From positions 114,429 to 178,428 of the forward strand of contig CANGOP010000004.1 in assembly GCA_947455595.1 (NCBI GenBank): a DNA stretch of 64,000 bases, read 5' to 3'. This document shows positions 40,334 through 49,716 of this stretch, piece after piece. The number at the start of each line of letters is the position of its first letter. Within the stretch, counting starts at the first letter, position 1. The DNA comes from Gammaproteobacteria bacterium. Its GTDB lineage: Bacteria; Pseudomonadota; Gammaproteobacteria; Steroidobacterales; Steroidobacteraceae. Both the position numbers and the translations under genes were made by a program. Below the pieces are notes generated by a model. That model had not been told where the DNA came from. It worked only from the letters and a program-made list of their open reading frames with translations, and did no database searches.

Positions 40334-42073
40334 ATGCGGACGACTCGTCACCCCCTGCGCACCATCGCGCTATGGCTGCTCGCAAGCAGCGGATGCGCCC
40401 AAGCAGCACTGCCATCCGCCGACACGCTTCTGGTGAACGGACACATTTACACCGCCGACCCGAGTCATCCTTGGGCCACGGCCATCGCCGTCAAAGCCGG
40501 CCGCATCGTGGCCATTGGTGACGAGAAGACTGCCCGTCAGGCGGCGCCTAAAAACGCGGCAGTGATTGACCTGAGAGGTCAGACCGCCTTACCTGGCCTC
40601 GTGGACGCGCACGTTCATCTCCTGTTCGGCGCAATCGAACTGGATGGCCTCAATCTGTCGACGCCCCTGCACAGTGTGACGCCGGATATGCCGGACGCCT
40701 TTCTCAAGGCCATTGCCGACTACTCCGCATCCAAGCCTGCCGCCAATATATTGATCGCACGGGCTGATTTCGGCACGGCGGATCCCATTGCGCCGCATCA
40801 TGAACTCTTGGATCGCGCGGTCCCGGATCGTCCTATCGTCGTTCACAATTCCTCTGAACACGCCCTCTTTGTCAACGCAGCGGCGCTTGCCTTGGCCCAA
40901 ATTGGCGACGCCCCCTTATCCGATCCAGCGGAGGAGAAGGGCGTTATTCGCGACGCACTCGGGCACCCCACCGGCGTATTGATCGAAGCGGCCCAAGAGA
41001 CCATGGAGCGCGCCGTCCTACCCCTCATCCCGACGTCGGAGAAGCTTCGTCTTCTGGAAGCCGGCATGCAGCATCTGAACTCCTACGGCATTACCAGCAT
41101 CGTCAACGCAACGGGTGATCTTGCGGAACTGGATCTATACGGACAGCTGCGCGATTCGGGACGCCTCACCCTGCGAACGCGCACGGCCTTTGGTGCCGTC
41201 GCCTATCCGCACAGACTCACCGAACGTTTCTTGTCCGATCTCGAAACAGCCCGTTCGCGTTATCACGATGAATGGGTAGACGCCAACCTCGTCAAGTTCT
41301 TCTCCGATGGCAGCACGGGTCTCGCGCCACCGATCGTTTATCAAGCGAGCGAATACAAGCGCATCGTGTCGGAATTGGATCGTCGCGGATTCGACCTGAT
41401 GACGCATGCGCAGCGCGGCGACTCGGTTCACCTGATCTTGGACGCCTACGAGGGCGCGATGCGAGCGAATGGGCCCCGCTCGCGTCGGCTGCGGATCGAA
41501 CACAACTTCCTCGTCAAAGAGGCCGATCTACCTCGCTATCAGGCGCTCGGCATCACGGCCGGCATTCAGCCTGATTTCTGTTGTCAATCGTTGGGGACCG
41601 GTTATGACGCCACCGACCCGACGGTCGCCGATCGCTGGCGCTCGCTCTTAGACTCGGGCGCAACACTGGCCATGTCGACGGATTGGCCGTGCAGTTGGCC
41701 GCCGGATCCATGGGTCAATGTGAAACAAGCGGTCACTCGCCAAGTGTGGCGTTCCGATGATACGGGGCCGATCCTTTCCGGCCCGTTTGATGGCGCAAAC
41801 CAAGGGGGGGCCCGGCCCATTCCCGAAACGTTTTATCATCCGGAAGAGCGCATCAGCGTCCGCGAAGCCATTGACGGCTATACCCGCGGCTCAGCCTATG
41901 CGGCCCGGGCCGAAGATCGGGTGGGTCAACTCACCGTGGGGCGCTTGGCTGACGTCGTGGTGCTCTCCCAAGACCCCTTCTCGGCCTCACTGGAAGATCT
42001 CGGACACATTCACGCCGTGATGACGCTCGTCGGTGGAGCCGTGGTCTTCCGGTCATCCACCGATCTGAGATAA
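40334..42073 (+). CDS. Exported amidohydrolase family 3 protein (YtcJ-like)
   Basis: A 579-residue protein with a signal peptide (hydrophobic, ending at AQA) and an amidohydrolase_3 domain: an N-terminal beta sandwich (NGHIYTADPSHPWATAIAVKAGRIV), the metal-binding DAHVHLLFG motif, a later TDWPCSWPPDPW segment, and a closing DVVVLSQDPF sandwich. Substrates of YtcJ-like enzymes are mostly unknown amides or cyclic compounds. The ATG at 40334 has GGAG six bases upstream; an ATG at 40328 also exists. A second amidohydrolase of the same kind lies at 43.9 kb, beyond the permease. Confidence 0.88.
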   Translation: MRTTRHPLRTIALWLLASSGCAQAALPSADTLLVNGHIYTADPSHPWATAIAVKAGRIVAIGDEKTARQAAPKNAAVIDLRGQTALPGLVDAHVHLLFGAIELDGLNLSTPLHSVTPDMPDAFLKAIADYSASKPAANILIARADFGTADPIAPHHELLDRAVPDRPIVVHNSSEHALFVNAAALALAQIGDAPLSDPAEEKGVIRDALGHPTGVLIEAAQETMERAVLPLIPTSEKLRLLEAGMQHLNSYGITSIVNATGDLAELDLYGQLRDSGRLTLRTRTAFGAVAYPHRLTERFLSDLETARSRYHDEWVDANLVKFFSDGSTGLAPPIVYQASEYKRIVSELDRRGFDLMTHAQRGDSVHLILDAYEGAMRANGPRSRRLRIEHNFLVKEADLPRYQALGITAGIQPDFCCQSLGTGYDATDPTVADRWRSLLDSGATLAMSTDWPCSWPPDPWVNVKQAVTRQVWRSDDTGPILSGPFDGANQGGARPIPETFYHPEERISVREAIDGYTRGSAYAARAEDRVGQLTVGRLADVVVLSQDPFSASLEDLGHIHAVMTLVGGAVVFRSSTDLR

Positions 42074-42084
42074 GAACTCAGGCC

Positions 42085-42118
42085 GCGACTCCACACGCAG
42101 GCAGGCGTGCGGAGTCGC
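42085..42118. terminator. Bidirectional terminator hairpin between amidohydrolase and permease
   Basis: A 14-pair stem (42085-42098 with 42105-42118, loop AGGCAG) lies in the 61-base gap between the two convergent genes. In the minus-strand transcript the single mismatch becomes a G-U pair, so the hairpin is fully paired for the permease message. No strong T run follows. Confidence 0.6.
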
Positions 42119-42134
42119 CGAGTGCCCCATCGGG

Positions 42135-43631
42135 TCACGATTCCGATGAATCTTCCGCCGGCAAGTCAAACCGGCAATCGAGCAAGGGAACGAGCCGCGT
42201 TTTATTGATCCATTTGTGGACCAAGTAGAGCAGCACGAAGACAGGAATCATCAAATAGCTGGTGACAACATCAAACCATGAAAAAGGTGTTGCGCTGAAC
42301 ACGCTCGCATTCGCTCCGAACAAGACTGCAATAAATAGCAGGAGAGATAACCAAGTGCCGTATGGGTAGAACTTGGCTCTAAAGCGAAGATCCTCGACTC
42401 GTCGGCCCTGCGAGACCCATGCGCGACGGAACCGCAAATGACAAATCGCGATACCTAACCAGATCAAGAATCCGGTCAGACTGCTCGCGTTATATAAGAG
42501 TTGATAGATCTTTTGATCGCCGACATAGCTCGAAAAGAATGCCAAGGCGCCAACCAATCCTGTCGCCAAAAGCGCTGGTACCGGCACCCCGCGCCGATTC
42601 ACGCTCGAAAAGTGCTTCGGAGCCTGTCCGGCACAGGCCATCGCGTGCAGCATTCGGGTAGCCACATAAAAAGCTGAATTTCCACATGACAGAACAGCCG
42701 TCAGAATCACGGCATTCATCATACTTGCGGCGTAGTAGCCGATATGGGGAACGCGCTCAAAGACGAGCGTGAATGGCGAATACGCGATATGCGATTCATT
42801 GCCATTCAACAAATATGGGCTATTGAAACCCACGAGCATCCCGATGACAAAAATAGCGCCCACGTAGAAAAGCAGAATCCGCCAAAACACACTTCGGATC
42901 GCCCGCGGAACATTTCGACCAGGGTCCGCAGTTTCAGCCGCAGCCAGTCCGACGCCTTCGGTTCCCTGGAAAGAAAAACCAGCGACCATGAAAACACTGA
43001 GAACGCCGATGAAACCGCCGACGAAAGGCGCCGACCGACCCGACGGCGCATCCTTCAACGTCCAATTCTGAAAGCCTACCGATTCCCCACCAAATCCGCC
43101 GCAGATCAGCAGGAGTCCGACGGCGAGAAATACGATGATCGTGATGACTTTGATCCCCGCGAACCAGTATTCGGCTTCGGCATACGCCTTCACGGTCATC
43201 CAATTCAGGCCGAGCAACAGTACGAAAAAGGCGATCGCCCAAAGAGTCGTATTGGCATGCGGGAACCAGAACTGAACAATCATGGCGCCTGCGACAAGCT
43301 CAGCAGCGAGGGTAATCGTCCAGCTCAGCCAATAATTCCAGCCTGCGGCGAAACCTAATGAGGGGTCCACGAACCGATCGGCATAGGCTTCAAAGGAGCC
43401 CGGAATCGGCAACTGAGTCGCCATTTCCCCGAGGGACTGCATCATGCAATACACAGCAAGTCCCATGATCGCGTAACCGAGCAGCGCCCCTGCGGGACCG
43501 GCTTGGGCAATGGCGCTGCCGCTGGCCAGAAAGAGCCCCGTGCCGATAGCGCCACCCACCGCAATCATGCTCAGTTGTCGCGCGCTGATGGATCTTTGTA
43601 GATGCGGTTCGTCTGCCTGGGCAGTGGTCAT
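42135..43631 (-). CDS. APC-family amino acid permease
   Basis: This 498-residue inner-membrane protein of about 12 helices belongs to the amino acid-polyamine-organocation family, in the AnsP/GabP/LysP-like group. It has the helix-1 signature SMIAVGGAIGTGLFLASG, AVYCMMQSLGEMA, and FSFQGTEGVGLAAAE. The substrate is probably an amino acid. The frame opens at 43721, but the ATG at 43631 (MTTAQADEPHLQRSISARQLS) gives a normal N-terminus. It lies between two amidohydrolases on the other strand. Confidence 0.88.
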   Translation of the reverse strand: MTTAQADEPHLQRSISARQLSMIAVGGAIGTGLFLASGSAIAQAGPAGALLGYAIMGLAVYCMMQSLGEMATQLPIPGSFEAYADRFVDPSLGFAAGWNYWLSWTITLAAELVAGAMIVQFWFPHANTTLWAIAFFVLLLGLNWMTVKAYAEAEYWFAGIKVITIIVFLAVGLLLICGGFGGESVGFQNWTLKDAPSGRSAPFVGGFIGVLSVFMVAGFSFQGTEGVGLAAAETADPGRNVPRAIRSVFWRILLFYVGAIFVIGMLVGFNSPYLLNGNESHIAYSPFTLVFERVPHIGYYAASMMNAVILTAVLSCGNSAFYVATRMLHAMACAGQAPKHFSSVNRRGVPVPALLATGLVGALAFFSSYVGDQKIYQLLYNASSLTGFLIWLGIAICHLRFRRAWVSQGRRVEDLRFRAKFYPYGTWLSLLLFIAVLFGANASVFSATPFSWFDVVTSYLMIPVFVLLYLVHKWINKTRLVPLLDCRFDLPAEDSSES

Positions 43632-43909
43632 TCCGGAGCTCTCTGTAACGGCGGGTCGAATAATGCCGACGGTACTCGCCGGCGCGCCCGCCGTCACTAG
43701 TTGGTTCACGCGGACCAGCAAGCCGGCTGCCTTGCCGATTCAAACGCCCATCACCGGTCGAACCTGTGGACAGGCGCAGAACACGGCAAGATCCCCGTCG
43801 GCACTGACTTTTACCGCTGGAAGGGAGGCTCGAGATTGATTGCGGGTTGCCATTTCATGTTCAAATCGGGACTGCCCGCGCTGAGCCGGGCTTCAGGGGA
43901 GATTCACGT

Positions 43910-45655
43910 ATGACGATCACCAGAGCCTTTTGCGTCATTGCAACGCTCTGCACCACGACCGTGTTGGCTGACGCTGAGAAGGCGAGCCCTGCGGATATGG
44001 TGCTTTGGAATGGCCATGTCGTGACCGTCAACGCCACGGACGAGGTCGCCCAAGCAATTGCCGTGCGCGACGGGCGCGTCGTCGCCGTCGGAACCAACGT
44101 GGCCGTCCGCGCGCTGATCGGCGCCAACACCCAGGTCATTAATCTGCACGGGTACACGGCAACGCCCGGACTGATCGACGCCCACGCCCACATATCGTCG
44201 GGTGGGTTGGCGGCAGTGACGGGCGTCGATCTATCAAAGGCTCGCAGCATCTCGGAAGTCACCCAACTGATCGGCGCGCGCGCGAAACAACTTCCGGCGG
44301 GCGCCTGGATCTTAGGCAGCGGGTGGGATGAGGCCAAATTCAAAGAACATCGATATCTGGAATCCCGAGATCTCGATCCCGTTAGCGGAGAACATCCGGT
44401 TTGGTTGGACCAGACCACCGGTCACTACGGAACCGCGAACAGCGTGGCCATGCGTCTTGCGAAGATCGACCGCGATTCCCGCGATCCGCCGGCGGGAACG
44501 ATTGTTCGCGACCCGTCTGGGCAGCCGTCCGGCGTATTGAAGGAAGGTGCCCGCGATAGTTTACTTGCGCTCATCCCATCCCCGTCTGATACCGACCGAC
44601 GCAATGGCATTCTGGCCAGTCTTGCGCTCATGGCTCGGGAAGGGATGACCGGGGTGAAGGACCCGTCGATTCATGAAGATGACTGGCGCGCCTATCGGGC
44701 ACTGTCAGCCACCCACCAACTGTCGGCTCATGTATGCGTACTCTGGGGCGGTGGCAGCACACTCGCGGAGGCTGATGCCCTGATTAGTCGCTTGCACGAC
44801 CTGCCGCGTTCATCCGCCCACGACGACCTCACCTCCTGCGGCGTGAAGTTATTCATGGATGGCAGTGGGGGTGGCCGAACCGCTTGGATGTATGCCGACT
44901 GGAACCTGAAATCGGTCGGGTTGGACACCGGCAATCGCGGCTACCCGCTGATTGAGCCTGACGTCTACCGACAGATGGTGTCGCGCTTCCACGCTGCCGG
45001 GATCTCCATTGGCACTCACGCGATCGGCGACCGCGCAATTGACTGGGTCGTGGATAGTTACGCCGCGGCCTTAACGGAACATCCGACCGAGCACCTACGC
45101 CATTCGATCATCCACGCCAACGTGCCCACGGAGCATGCACTGTCGACGATGGCGGACTTACAGACGCGTTATGACGCCGCCATACCTGAAGCGCAGGGCC
45201 CCTTTACGTGGTGGATTGGGGATAACTATGCCGGCAATTTCGGACCGTATCGTGCGAAACGCCTCAATCCTTTTGCAACGTATCGCGCACGCGGAATCCT
45301 CTGGGCGGGGGGTTCTGACTACGATGTGACACCTCTACCGGCGCGCTTCGGACTTTGGGCGAGCGTCGCCCGTCAGTCGTTGCAGGGCACGTACGGTGAT
45401 CGCCCGTTTGGCATGGCGGAATCCGTCGACGTCCGCACCGCCCTGAAGTCGTACACGGTTTGGGCCGCCCGTCAGCTCTTTATCGACAAGGACGCCGGTA
45501 CACTGGAGATCGGCAAGAGCGCTGATATCGCGATCTGGAAGCAGAACCTCTTATCGGTCCCAACCACGCAACTGAAAGATCTGCATTGTGCGCTCACCCT
45601 GTACCGAGGGCGCGTCGTCTGGTCCGATGGCACGTTCACCCATTCAAGAACTTAA
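43910..45655 (+). CDS. Exported amidohydrolase family 3 protein (second copy)
   Basis: The 581-residue protein has a signal peptide (FCVIATLCTTTVLA), and an amidohydrolase_3 fold with the N-terminal sandwich (NGHVVTVNATDEVAQAIAVRDGRVVAVG), the metal site GLIDAHAHISSGG, and later the IGTHAIGDRAIDWVVDSYA segment and a closing KSADIAIWKQN. It is a distant paralogue of the amidohydrolase at 40.3 kb. The ATG at 43910 has AGGGGAG upstream; the frame opens at 43847. The substrate is unknown. The MFS gene follows 109 bases downstream, on the same strand, and may move a related compound. Confidence 0.88.
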   Translation: MTITRAFCVIATLCTTTVLADAEKASPADMVLWNGHVVTVNATDEVAQAIAVRDGRVVAVGTNVAVRALIGANTQVINLHGYTATPGLIDAHAHISSGGLAAVTGVDLSKARSISEVTQLIGARAKQLPAGAWILGSGWDEAKFKEHRYLESRDLDPVSGEHPVWLDQTTGHYGTANSVAMRLAKIDRDSRDPPAGTIVRDPSGQPSGVLKEGARDSLLALIPSPSDTDRRNGILASLALMAREGMTGVKDPSIHEDDWRAYRALSATHQLSAHVCVLWGGGSTLAEADALISRLHDLPRSSAHDDLTSCGVKLFMDGSGGGRTAWMYADWNLKSVGLDTGNRGYPLIEPDVYRQMVSRFHAAGISIGTHAIGDRAIDWVVDSYAAALTEHPTEHLRHSIIHANVPTEHALSTMADLQTRYDAAIPEAQGPFTWWIGDNYAGNFGPYRAKRLNPFATYRARGILWAGGSDYDVTPLPARFGLWASVARQSLQGTYGDRPFGMAESVDVRTALKSYTVWAARQLFIDKDAGTLEIGKSADIAIWKQNLLSVPTTQLKDLHCALTLYRGRVVWSDGTFTHSRT

Positions 45656-45688
45656 CCACGAGCCACGCCAACCGGGGCGCCGCCTTGA

Positions 45689-45710
45689 GCGACGTAATGA
45701 GACACGTCGC
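45689..45710. terminator. Small hairpin between amidohydrolase and MFS genes
   Basis: A perfect seven-pair stem (GCGACGT and its complement, eight-base loop) lies 34 bases after the amidohydrolase stop. No T run follows, so its role is unclear. Confidence 0.3.
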
Positions 45711-45764
45711 GTGAAAAGTTGTGCGCGCAGTGGCTTCAACCCATAAAAAAGAACCTTGTTGCCT

Positions 45765-47060
45765 ATGAGTCACGACACAACGTCCGCTAGCGCCTTCTCC
45801 GATCGAACTTACGCCAAGGTCACACGAAGACTGTTGCCGTTTCTGCTCGTCTGCTACGTCATCTCGTATCTTGATCGTGTCAATGTTGGCTTTGCCAAAT
45901 TACAGATGATGGCCGACCTCGGTTTTAGCGATGCCGTCTACGGATTCGGAGCGGGCATCTTTTTCATTGGCTATTTTCTATTCGAGGTGCCGAGCAATAT
46001 CATTCTGCACAAGGTCGGGGCTCGACCGTGGATCGCCCGGATCATGCTGACCTGGGGAATTCTCTCGGCAGCAAACGCGTTCGTCGTCACGCCCACGCAA
46101 TTTTATTTTCTGCGGTTTCTGCTGGGTGTCGCCGAGGCGGGCTTTTTTCCCGGTGTACTCCTCTACCTCACCTACTGGTTTCCCCTGGAGCGGTGTGGGC
46201 GCGCGACGGCTCTCTTTATGATGGCAGTCCCACTCACCGGCGTGATTGGCAGCCCCTTATCTGGATGGATTCTGGAATCGGCAGATGGCTGGCATGGCTT
46301 GGCCGGTTGGCAGTGGTTATTCATTCTAGAAGCCTGCCCGGCAATCGTGGCCTGCGGACTGGTCTTCGGCTATCTCAGCGATGGGATTGATCAGGCAGAC
46401 TGGCTAAAAGAGGACGAAAAGACACTGCTGCGCTCGAACATCGCACGCGATAACGAGCGCAAAAGCATCCACTCGCTGACGGGCGCGTTCAGCCAACCCG
46501 GCGTATGGGTCTTGGCTGCGATCTATTTTAGCTTGGTCGTCGGACTCTACGGTGTGGGCTTCTGGTTACCGACGATCGTCAAAGCCACCGGCGTCGCCCA
46601 CCCGATTCAGATAGGACTACTCACCGCGATTCCCTATGGGGTTGGCGCGTTGGTCATGATTCCCGTGAGTCGCCGTTCTGATCGACTGCAGGAACGTCGG
46701 TGGCACGTCGCGGCATCGGCGTTTGCCGGCGGAGTCGGTCTCTTGGCCAGTGTACTGGTGGCTCACAATACGGCGCTCGCCTTGATCGCAATGACCCTCG
46801 CAACCGCCGGAATCGTTACCTCACTGCCACTCTTTTGGAGCTTGCCCTACGCCCGTCTCGGTGGCGTCGCTGCCGCGGCGGGACTTGCGATGATCAATTC
46901 GATTGGCAATCTCGGTGGGTTTGTGGGACCGAATCTGCTCGGACTGCTGTCCGCGGCAACGCACCATACGGCGAGCGGCGTCATGTTATTGGCGATCTCG
47001 CTCTTCATCGGCGCGGTGCTCACTTGGACTTTGCCGGGCCCGGTAAAGCCCGCTCCATAG
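45765..47060 (+). CDS. MFS transporter, anion:cation symporter (ACS) type
   Basis: A 431-residue inner-membrane transporter with about 12 helices. The N-terminal YLDRVNVGFAKLQM and the later FFIGYFLFEVPSNIILHKVGAR and RFLLGVAEAGFFPGVLLYLTYWF segments are typical of the ACS/tartrate/4-hydroxyphenylacetate permease group, which carries organic acids with protons or sodium. The ATG at 45765 is preferred over TTG codons at 45756 and 45759. Confidence 0.88.
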   Translation: MSHDTTSASAFSDRTYAKVTRRLLPFLLVCYVISYLDRVNVGFAKLQMMADLGFSDAVYGFGAGIFFIGYFLFEVPSNIILHKVGARPWIARIMLTWGILSAANAFVVTPTQFYFLRFLLGVAEAGFFPGVLLYLTYWFPLERCGRATALFMMAVPLTGVIGSPLSGWILESADGWHGLAGWQWLFILEACPAIVACGLVFGYLSDGIDQADWLKEDEKTLLRSNIARDNERKSIHSLTGAFSQPGVWVLAAIYFSLVVGLYGVGFWLPTIVKATGVAHPIQIGLLTAIPYGVGALVMIPVSRRSDRLQERRWHVAASAFAGGVGLLASVLVAHNTALALIAMTLATAGIVTSLPLFWSLPYARLGGVAAAAGLAMINSIGNLGGFVGPNLLGLLSAATHHTASGVMLLAISLFIGAVLTWTLPGPVKPAP

Positions 47061-47110
47061 TCGGTGGTCGCGCCCGCTGCGCAAGGCTGCCCACGGCCGT
47101 CACCGGACGC

Positions 47111-47116
47111 TAGAAT
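47111..47116 (+). promoter_or_regulatory. -10 hexamer of a predicted leaderless symporter promoter
   Basis: TAGAAT ends six bases before the ATG at 47123. The six bases CGCGCG carry no ribosome site. A weak TGCCCA lies 17 bases upstream. Confidence 0.5.
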
Positions 47117-47122
47117 CGCGCG

Positions 47123-48907
47123 ATGAATAATCCCCAATCCGTCATCCAGTTTACCCAGCTCGACTGGATCATCATTGCCATGTCCATTGTGGTGAGCTTC
47201 TTGCCGGCGTTGTTTTTCTTCAAGCGGGCCGGCAGCAGCACCAGCGAGTTCTTTACCTCAGGACGGGCGGCGCCTTGGTGGCTGGTTGGCATCTCGATGG
47301 TGGCCACGACCTTCAGCACGGACACCCCGAATTTAGTCACAAATCTCGTTCGACAAGGGGGTGTCTCGGCTAATTGGCTGTGGTGGAGCTTTCTACTGAC
47401 GGGCATGTTGACGGTCTTTCTGTATGCCGGCCTGTGGCGCCGATCCGGCGTTCTGACGGATCTTGAGTTCTATGAGATCCGCTATTCGGGCCGCGGCGCA
47501 AAAGCCTTGCGCGCTTTTCGGGCGATATTTCTCGGCCTGTTCTTCAACTGCGTGATTATCGCCGCGGTGAATCTGTCGGCCGCTAAGATCGGTAATGTCC
47601 TCTTGGGATGGCCGATGGAACAGACCTTGTTCATCTGCTCCGTGATGACCATCTTCTTTGCCTCGGTCTCTGGTCTGTGGGGTGTACTCGTCACGGATAC
47701 TCTGCAGTTCGGCATCACCATGACCGGAACGTTCGCGATGGCGTACTTCGCTGTGCAACAACCGGAAGTCGGTGGCCTTGCCGGCCTGATGACGCGGATC
47801 CCCGCGCAGAAACTGGCGCTGTTGCCGGATTTTGGTGACTGGCCGACGACCGTCTCGGTATTGGTTCTGCCACTAACCGTGCTTTGGTGGAGTGTTTGGT
47901 ATCCAGGCTCTGAACCGGGTGGCGGCTCCTATATCGCACAGCGCATGCTCTCCGCTCGAAGCGAGCGCGACTCGATCACCGGCACCCTACTCTTTCAGGT
48001 TCTGCACTATGCGCTGCGTCCTTGGCCGTGGATACTCGTCGCGCTCGCCTCCACGCTCGTCTATCCACACCTCGCAGACATCCAGGCTGCCTATCCCTAC
48101 GTGGATACGAAGCTCATCGGGGATGACATCGCCTATCCCGCGATGATGCGGTTTCTGCCGGCCGGCTTCTTAGGGTTTGTTGTCGCCGGCACGCTCGCTG
48201 CGTATCGCTCGACCGTGGAAACCCACCTCAACTGGGGCACATCCTATTTGGTCCACGACTTCTACCGGCGCTTTTTGAGACCCGGTCGGTCGGAGCGACA
48301 CTACGTCCTGATGGGGCGATGCGTGACGGCGGGTCTGATGATCGTCGCGGCCGGCACTACCTACGCATTGGGCACGGCAAAAGAGGCCTTCAACCTCATC
48401 CTGTCCATCGGTGCCGGAACGGGCCTCTTATACCTCATGCGCTGGTACTGGTGGCGGATCACGGCGTGGAGCGAGATTTCCGCCATGGTGAGTTCCTTCC
48501 TCGTGGCGCTGGGCTTTTTTATCGCTCGAAAAGCGGGGCACGTCATTCCTGAAACGACGTCATTGCTCATCACGGTCGCGGTGACCACCGTGATCTGGGT
48601 CGCCGTCACCTATTGGGGCCCGCGAACCGATGAGGGCGTTCTCGAACGCTTCTATGCGTTGACCCGCCCTTCCGGTCCTGGATGGGAGCCTGTTCGCGTC
48701 AAGTCACAAGGGGCGCCGGGCGCCGACCCACTGGGCCAGGCATTATTGGCGTGGGTCCTGGGCTGCACCTGCATTTATGCGGCACTGTTTGGCACGGGAA
48801 GCTGGCTGTACGGTCGCATGCCGCAGTTCTACGTGTGCTTGGTGGTTTGCCTCACCAGTGGTTTGGGCACTTGGCGTGGCTTACGGGCCTATCGGACGCG
48901 CCAATGA
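47123..48907 (+). CDS. Sodium:solute symporter family transporter
   Basis: A 594-residue SSS (SLC5-like) inner-membrane protein with about 13 to 14 helices. The N-terminal half has FFFKRAGSSTSEFFTSGRAAPWW, typical of sodium/sugar or sodium/vitamin symporters, and TLAAYRSTVETHLNWGTSYLVHD. It starts at a predicted leaderless ATG and its stop overlaps the nucleotidyltransferase start by four bases (ATGA). The overlap with a sugar nucleotidyltransferase and a GHMP kinase suggests that it imports a sugar or polyol, but SSS members also carry amino acids and nucleosides. Confidence 0.9.
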   Translation: MNNPQSVIQFTQLDWIIIAMSIVVSFLPALFFFKRAGSSTSEFFTSGRAAPWWLVGISMVATTFSTDTPNLVTNLVRQGGVSANWLWWSFLLTGMLTVFLYAGLWRRSGVLTDLEFYEIRYSGRGAKALRAFRAIFLGLFFNCVIIAAVNLSAAKIGNVLLGWPMEQTLFICSVMTIFFASVSGLWGVLVTDTLQFGITMTGTFAMAYFAVQQPEVGGLAGLMTRIPAQKLALLPDFGDWPTTVSVLVLPLTVLWWSVWYPGSEPGGGSYIAQRMLSARSERDSITGTLLFQVLHYALRPWPWILVALASTLVYPHLADIQAAYPYVDTKLIGDDIAYPAMMRFLPAGFLGFVVAGTLAAYRSTVETHLNWGTSYLVHDFYRRFLRPGRSERHYVLMGRCVTAGLMIVAAGTTYALGTAKEAFNLILSIGAGTGLLYLMRWYWWRITAWSEISAMVSSFLVALGFFIARKAGHVIPETTSLLITVAVTTVIWVAVTYWGPRTDEGVLERFYALTRPSGPGWEPVRVKSQGAPGADPLGQALLAWVLGCTCIYAALFGTGSWLYGRMPQFYVCLVVCLTSGLGTWRGLRAYRTRQ

Positions 48908-49716
48908 CGGAATGCGCGGTGATTCTCGCGCGCGGTCTCGGAACGCGCATGCGGCGTAGCCGCAGCGAATCGTTGATCTCCAGCGATCAGCGCGAAGCGG
49001 CGCAACACGGGGCAAAGGCGATGATGCCATTTGGCAGGCCTTTCCTCGACTATTCACTCTCTCATCTGGCCGACGCCGGCATCCGAACGGCAATTTTGGT
49101 CATCGGCCCTGAGCACACGCAGGTCCGCGATTACTTTCAGCGCACAGCGGAAGGTCGGCGCGTGTCGATTTCATTCGCCATCCAAGAGCGACCGTTGGGG
49201 ACAGCAGATGCAGTCCGAGCTGCGGCTCATCAGGTTGGCGAGCGCCCCTTTCTGGTGTTGAACGGAGACAATCTCTATCCGACGAATGCCATTCGCCAAT
49301 TGCGCACACACGAGGGACGCGGACTTGTCGCCTTTAATGCGGACGCATTGATCCGAGCGAGCGGGATTGAAGCAGAACGCATTCTAAAATTCGCGCTGCT
49401 CGAAATAGACGAGCGTCAACATTTAGTCGACATTCATGAAAAACCCTCGGCTGATCATCCTCTCGCGCTAAAACCCAGCCGTGACGTTTCGATGAATCTC
49501 TGGCGATTCACGCCCAGCATCTTTTTATCCATTGACGGCATTCATCTTTCCGCGCGCGGCGAACTTGAGATACAAGATGCCGTGCGAAACGACATGCGCG
49601 CATCGGATTCCGCCTACCACTGTTTCCGTAGCGATGAGCCAGTCCTTGACCTCTCGAGTCAACACGATATCGAAGGCGTTGCGCATCGCCTCGCTGCACT
49701 CGATCCCCGCCCATGA
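48904..49716 (+). CDS. Sugar-phosphate nucleotidyltransferase
   Basis: The 270-residue protein has the nucleotide-binding signature of the family (VILARGLGTRM, like the GxGTR motif), an insertion of about 24 residues before the catalytic-Lys segment KAMMPFGRPFLDY, and the metal Asp in LNGDN. Such enzymes join a sugar 1-phosphate to an NTP to give an NDP-sugar. The GLGTRMRR and long insertion form a distinct subgroup that I cannot tie to one sugar. The ATG overlaps the symporter stop and its own stop overlaps the kinase start, so all three are translated together. Confidence 0.85.
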   Translation: MTECAVILARGLGTRMRRSRSESLISSDQREAAQHGAKAMMPFGRPFLDYSLSHLADAGIRTAILVIGPEHTQVRDYFQRTAEGRRVSISFAIQERPLGTADAVRAAAHQVGERPFLVLNGDNLYPTNAIRQLRTHEGRGLVAFNADALIRASGIEAERILKFALLEIDERQHLVDIHEKPSADHPLALKPSRDVSMNLWRFTPSIFLSIDGIHLSARGELEIQDAVRNDMRASDSAYHCFRSDEPVLDLSSQHDIEGVAHRLAALDPRP

